From Akkermansiaceae bacterium (lineage in GTDB: Bacteria; Verrucomicrobiota; Verrucomicrobiia; Verrucomicrobiales; Akkermansiaceae), in NCBI GenBank assembly GCA_018402445.1, contig JAGYIT010000017.1, positions 62,001-126,000 of the forward strand: a stretch of 64,000 nt of DNA, in the 5' to 3' direction. Each line of letters begins with the position of its first letter. The stretch's first letter is position 1. The translations under genes were made by a program, and so were the position numbers. Shown piece by piece: positions 62,164-64,000 of this stretch. The notes beneath the pieces are model-generated. The model saw only the letters and a list, made by a program, of their open reading frames with translations. It was not told the DNA's origin and ran no database searches.

Positions 62164-62635
62164 GATTAAGTTCAATAAGGGTTCGAGGCGTGCAAATGAT
62201 GGGGACATGAAGGCCGTAGTAGGAACAGTAATCCAAAAGCTCCTTCTGAAGAACCGCGTTGGCCAAATGGGTGCAATTCCACGTTAGAAGATAGTCCATT
62301 CGATGCAGGATCGCCAACCCCAAATGGGATGCGTCAGTGACGGCCTTTGGAGGCAAATGGAACAGCCGGATCAAATCTTCTTCCAAATCTGGAAGTGTAT
62401 CTACGAGTTCCAGCTCCGGGATACCCTTCAACTTTGAAAGCCGTTTAGCTGCCAAATCAGGATTACCTCTGCTGCACTCGTCGATAGTGTAGAACGAGGT
62501 GAAAACCCGGAAATGAAATCTCTGCTCCTCCCACCAATCCCGTGTCGCTTCCTGATCAGCAGCCAATGTAGCCTGCTTGCTCTTGCGAGAAGTAAGGTAG
62601 CTCGGGATCGTGGTCTCGATGTAAACGGATTGCAT
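62156..62635 (-). CDS. PIN-domain toxin (VapC-like), copy 2
   Basis: Identical to 58895-59374 with an offset of 3,261 bases, including the acidic PIN residues. Two active copies would be unusual; they may reflect a recent block duplication. Confidence 0.8.
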   Translation of the reverse strand: MQSVYIETTIPSYLTSRKSKQATLAADQEATRDWWEEQRFHFRVFTSFYTIDECSRGNPDLAAKRLSKLKGIPELELVDTLPDLEEDLIRLFHLPPKAVTDASHLGLAILHRMDYLLTWNCTHLANAVLQKELLDYCSYYGLHVPIICTPRTLIELNHD

Positions 62636-62688
62636 CGCGGGAAAGCATCACACCAATTTGCGCCTCTGTAAAGAAGAGCAATTTCTTC

Positions 62689-62775
62689 CCCTAACGAAAG
62701 AGGAATGGCGTGCTGGGATGGACTCCGATTTGATCAGACGGCTTACACGGCGTCGCCATATCCGACTTGTTATCC
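62689..62775 (-). repeat. attC-like site of the HicAB cassette, copy 2
   Basis: Identical to 59428-59514 at an offset of 3,261. Confidence 0.65.
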
Positions 62776-63102
62776 TCTTTGGTTTGTTAGTGTTGCCAGT
62801 TTCGATTCGACCCAACGATTGAGGCTCGAACCCTCTTCCTGACTGAGAGCTGCTAGCTTCCGGTGAAGTTGTGGATCAATGCGAAGAACAAAATTCCCTG
62901 AGTATGGGCGATCCGGCTCTTCGCCACGCTCGGCACAAAATTCTAAATAGTCGTCAATCGATTCGTGAAAGGCGGCCTTGAGTTCATCCACGCTCCTCCC
63001 TTGGAACGTAACAACATCCCTGAGATCCGTGACCTCTCCGTGAAAAGTCTCTGCGTCTTCGTCGAAAGTGACGGTGCCGTGGTATCCTTTGTAAGTCATC
63101 AT
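62770..63102 (-). CDS. HicB-family antitoxin, copy 2
   Basis: Identical to 59509-59841, including the ATGA overlap with HicA and the stop codon inside the attC-like site. Confidence 0.88.
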   Translation of the reverse strand: MMTYKGYHGTVTFDEDAETFHGEVTDLRDVVTFQGRSVDELKAAFHESIDDYLEFCAERGEEPDRPYSGNFVLRIDPQLHRKLAALSQEEGSSLNRWVESKLATLTNQRG

Positions 63103-63353
63103 GGTTGTATTCCTGCTTCGGTTAAAAATCGCCTCATCGACTTCACTGCGCCTCGATCAGTCTTCGGATCGGGATGGGGACGATGAAACACAGCGCGAAT
63201 ACCGTTGAGAGCGAGACGAACTCGCGAACCACTCCCTTCGGTGATCTCACATCCCAACGCGTTCAGCAGGGACTCAATGTCCTTCCAAACGATATTCGCT
63301 GAGACGGGATCCTTGAAGATCGATTCAAGTGTCTTGCGTTGACGGCTATTCAC
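63099..63353 (-). CDS. HicA-family mRNA interferase toxin, copy 2
   Basis: Identical to 59838-60092. Here the cassette directly follows the fucosidase cassette, the BrnTA cassette being absent. Confidence 0.88.
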   Translation of the reverse strand: MNSRQRKTLESIFKDPVSANIVWKDIESLLNALGCEITEGSGSRVRLALNGIRAVFHRPHPDPKTDRGAVKSMRRFLTEAGIQP

Positions 63354-63402
63354 GCAGATATAGTATCACCAAACGATACCGCGTCAAGATCTGATTTTTC
63401 TT

Positions 63403-63461
63403 GGATAACGTCGCGGATCAGGCGCGGCTATTTGCCGTCGACTGCATCCGGCTTGTTCGGC
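63403..63461 (-). repeat. Short attC-like site of the fucosidase cassette, copy 2
   Basis: As 60794-60852 except R', which reads GTTATCC (plus GGATAAC, 63403-63409). This is the junction left when the 652-bp BrnTA cassette is absent: the sequence switches after GACG, within the GTT core. Confidence 0.75.
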
Positions 63462-64000
63462 TGTTTTTGGGTTCTACAAGATTCAATCTGGCGGTCATCT
63501 TGTTGAACAATGGCTCGGAACTGCTCCATCTGTTCCTTCGCAATGGCACCAATAGGCCCCAGTTTGGGATCCATGTTAGGCCCTATATCCAGTGTCACAG
63601 CACCACCGTTGGCCACAACTGTCTGGAACCATGACCGCCACTGTTCGGTAGGGTGCCGGACATCACGCTTCCCCCAGCCTGAGCCAAGAAACGTGAGCGC
63701 GTGCCACTGCGAACCCTTGACCCAGCGCGAAGTGGGCACAATGCCAAACGGGTTGACCACTTCGCCTGCGGTGTAGTCCTCGGCCTGCGTGTAGCGGCTG
63801 GGTGGGACGCCGCGATTGAAGGTGACGATTGCATTCGTATTCCCTCGCTTGACCGCATCGGCATAGACGGTGGCAATCTCTTCGTTGAAGTGGATGCGCT
63901 GATAGCCCCCATCGAACCACCAACCGGAAACCTTGTCGCCATATCGCGCAGACCATTCGTGGATAACCTCGGCCCACTGTTTGGCGAAGGCGAGGTCAAT
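63428..64000 (-). CDS. Secreted GH29-like alpha-L-fucosidase, cassette copy 2 (partial)
   Basis: The C-terminal ~190 residues of a second copy, base-for-base like 60819-61391 at an offset of 2,609; the 5' part lies beyond the right edge. WWFDGGY and the stop codon within the attC-like site are present. The frame has no ATG inside the window, which is expected. Confidence 0.85.
   Translation of the reverse strand: MDLAFAKQWAEVIHEWSARYGDKVSGWWFDGGYQRIHFNEEIATVYADAVKRGNTNAIVTFNRGVPPSRYTQAEDYTAGEVVNPFGIVPTSRWVKGSQWHALTFLGSGWGKRDVRHPTEQWRSWFQTVVANGGAVTLDIGPNMDPKLGPIGAIAKEQMEQFRAIVQQDDRQIESCRTQKQPNKPDAVDGK

Overview
The window looks like a GC-rich chromosome segment from a member of the Verrucomicrobiota, probably Verrucomicrobiales. 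The signs are PEP-CTERM-type C-termini (IPEPSAALLGGLGLLALLRRRR style), LamG/jelly-roll secreted proteins, sulfatases, autotransporter-associated beta-strand repeats, a RAYT with REP-like hairpins, and dispersed 'ATCCGTG' and 'CGCAGAGG' repeats. The assignment rests on gene style, not on a 16S gene.

Layout. 1-4.3 kb: 3' end of metG, an RsuA-family pseudouridine synthase relic, an NTF2-like secreted protein, a repeat protein and rplM-rpsI. 4.4-8.4 kb: a four-gene Mn/Fe-type ABC importer behind a DtxR/MntR-like operator, with both permease genes frameshifted. 8.4-22.1 kb: one minus-strand operon of five secreted or membrane-targeted proteins, including a ~2,757-residue protein and a tail-fibre-like protein with a C-terminal S74 intramolecular chaperone. 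22.3-34 kb: sulfatase, an ice-binding-domain relic, dnaB, a flavoprotein, kdsD, a GH13 enzyme, rnpB (RNase P RNA), a D,D-carboxypeptidase and pfk. 34-35 kb: remnants of a sulfatase and an old-yellow-enzyme gene. 35.6-39 kb: mfd, which carries two in-frame insertions of intergenic-type repeat DNA. 39-40.5 kb: a RAYT transposase between two REP-like arrays, then a PIN relic. 40.7-52.2 kb: a XylR-type regulator, three secreted proteins sharing one LamG domain, and a zone of IS630/IS66 and regulator remnants. 52.2-58.5 kb: a membrane protein, a HIT protein, a pqi cluster with split pqiA, and an FAH-family enzyme.

58.6-64 kb reads as an integron-type gene-cassette array on the minus strand. Toxin-antitoxin cassettes (PIN/antitoxin, HicAB, BrnTA) and a cassette for a secreted GH29-like fucosidase are each followed by an attC-like palindrome. 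The block repeats with a 3,261-bp period. The second copy lacks the 652-bp BrnTA cassette, and the junction falls at the G/TT core where an integron integrase would cut. No integrase lies inside the window. This is the strongest candidate for an unusual system here; the giant-protein/S74 operon is second.

Six otherwise conserved genes carry a single-base indel (mntC, mntD, the last gene of the secreted operon, the flavoprotein, mfd and the zinc-ribbon membrane protein). Three of these are in homopolymers. This points to residual sequencing or assembly error more than to real gene decay, and it should be kept in mind when reading the 'broken' genes.
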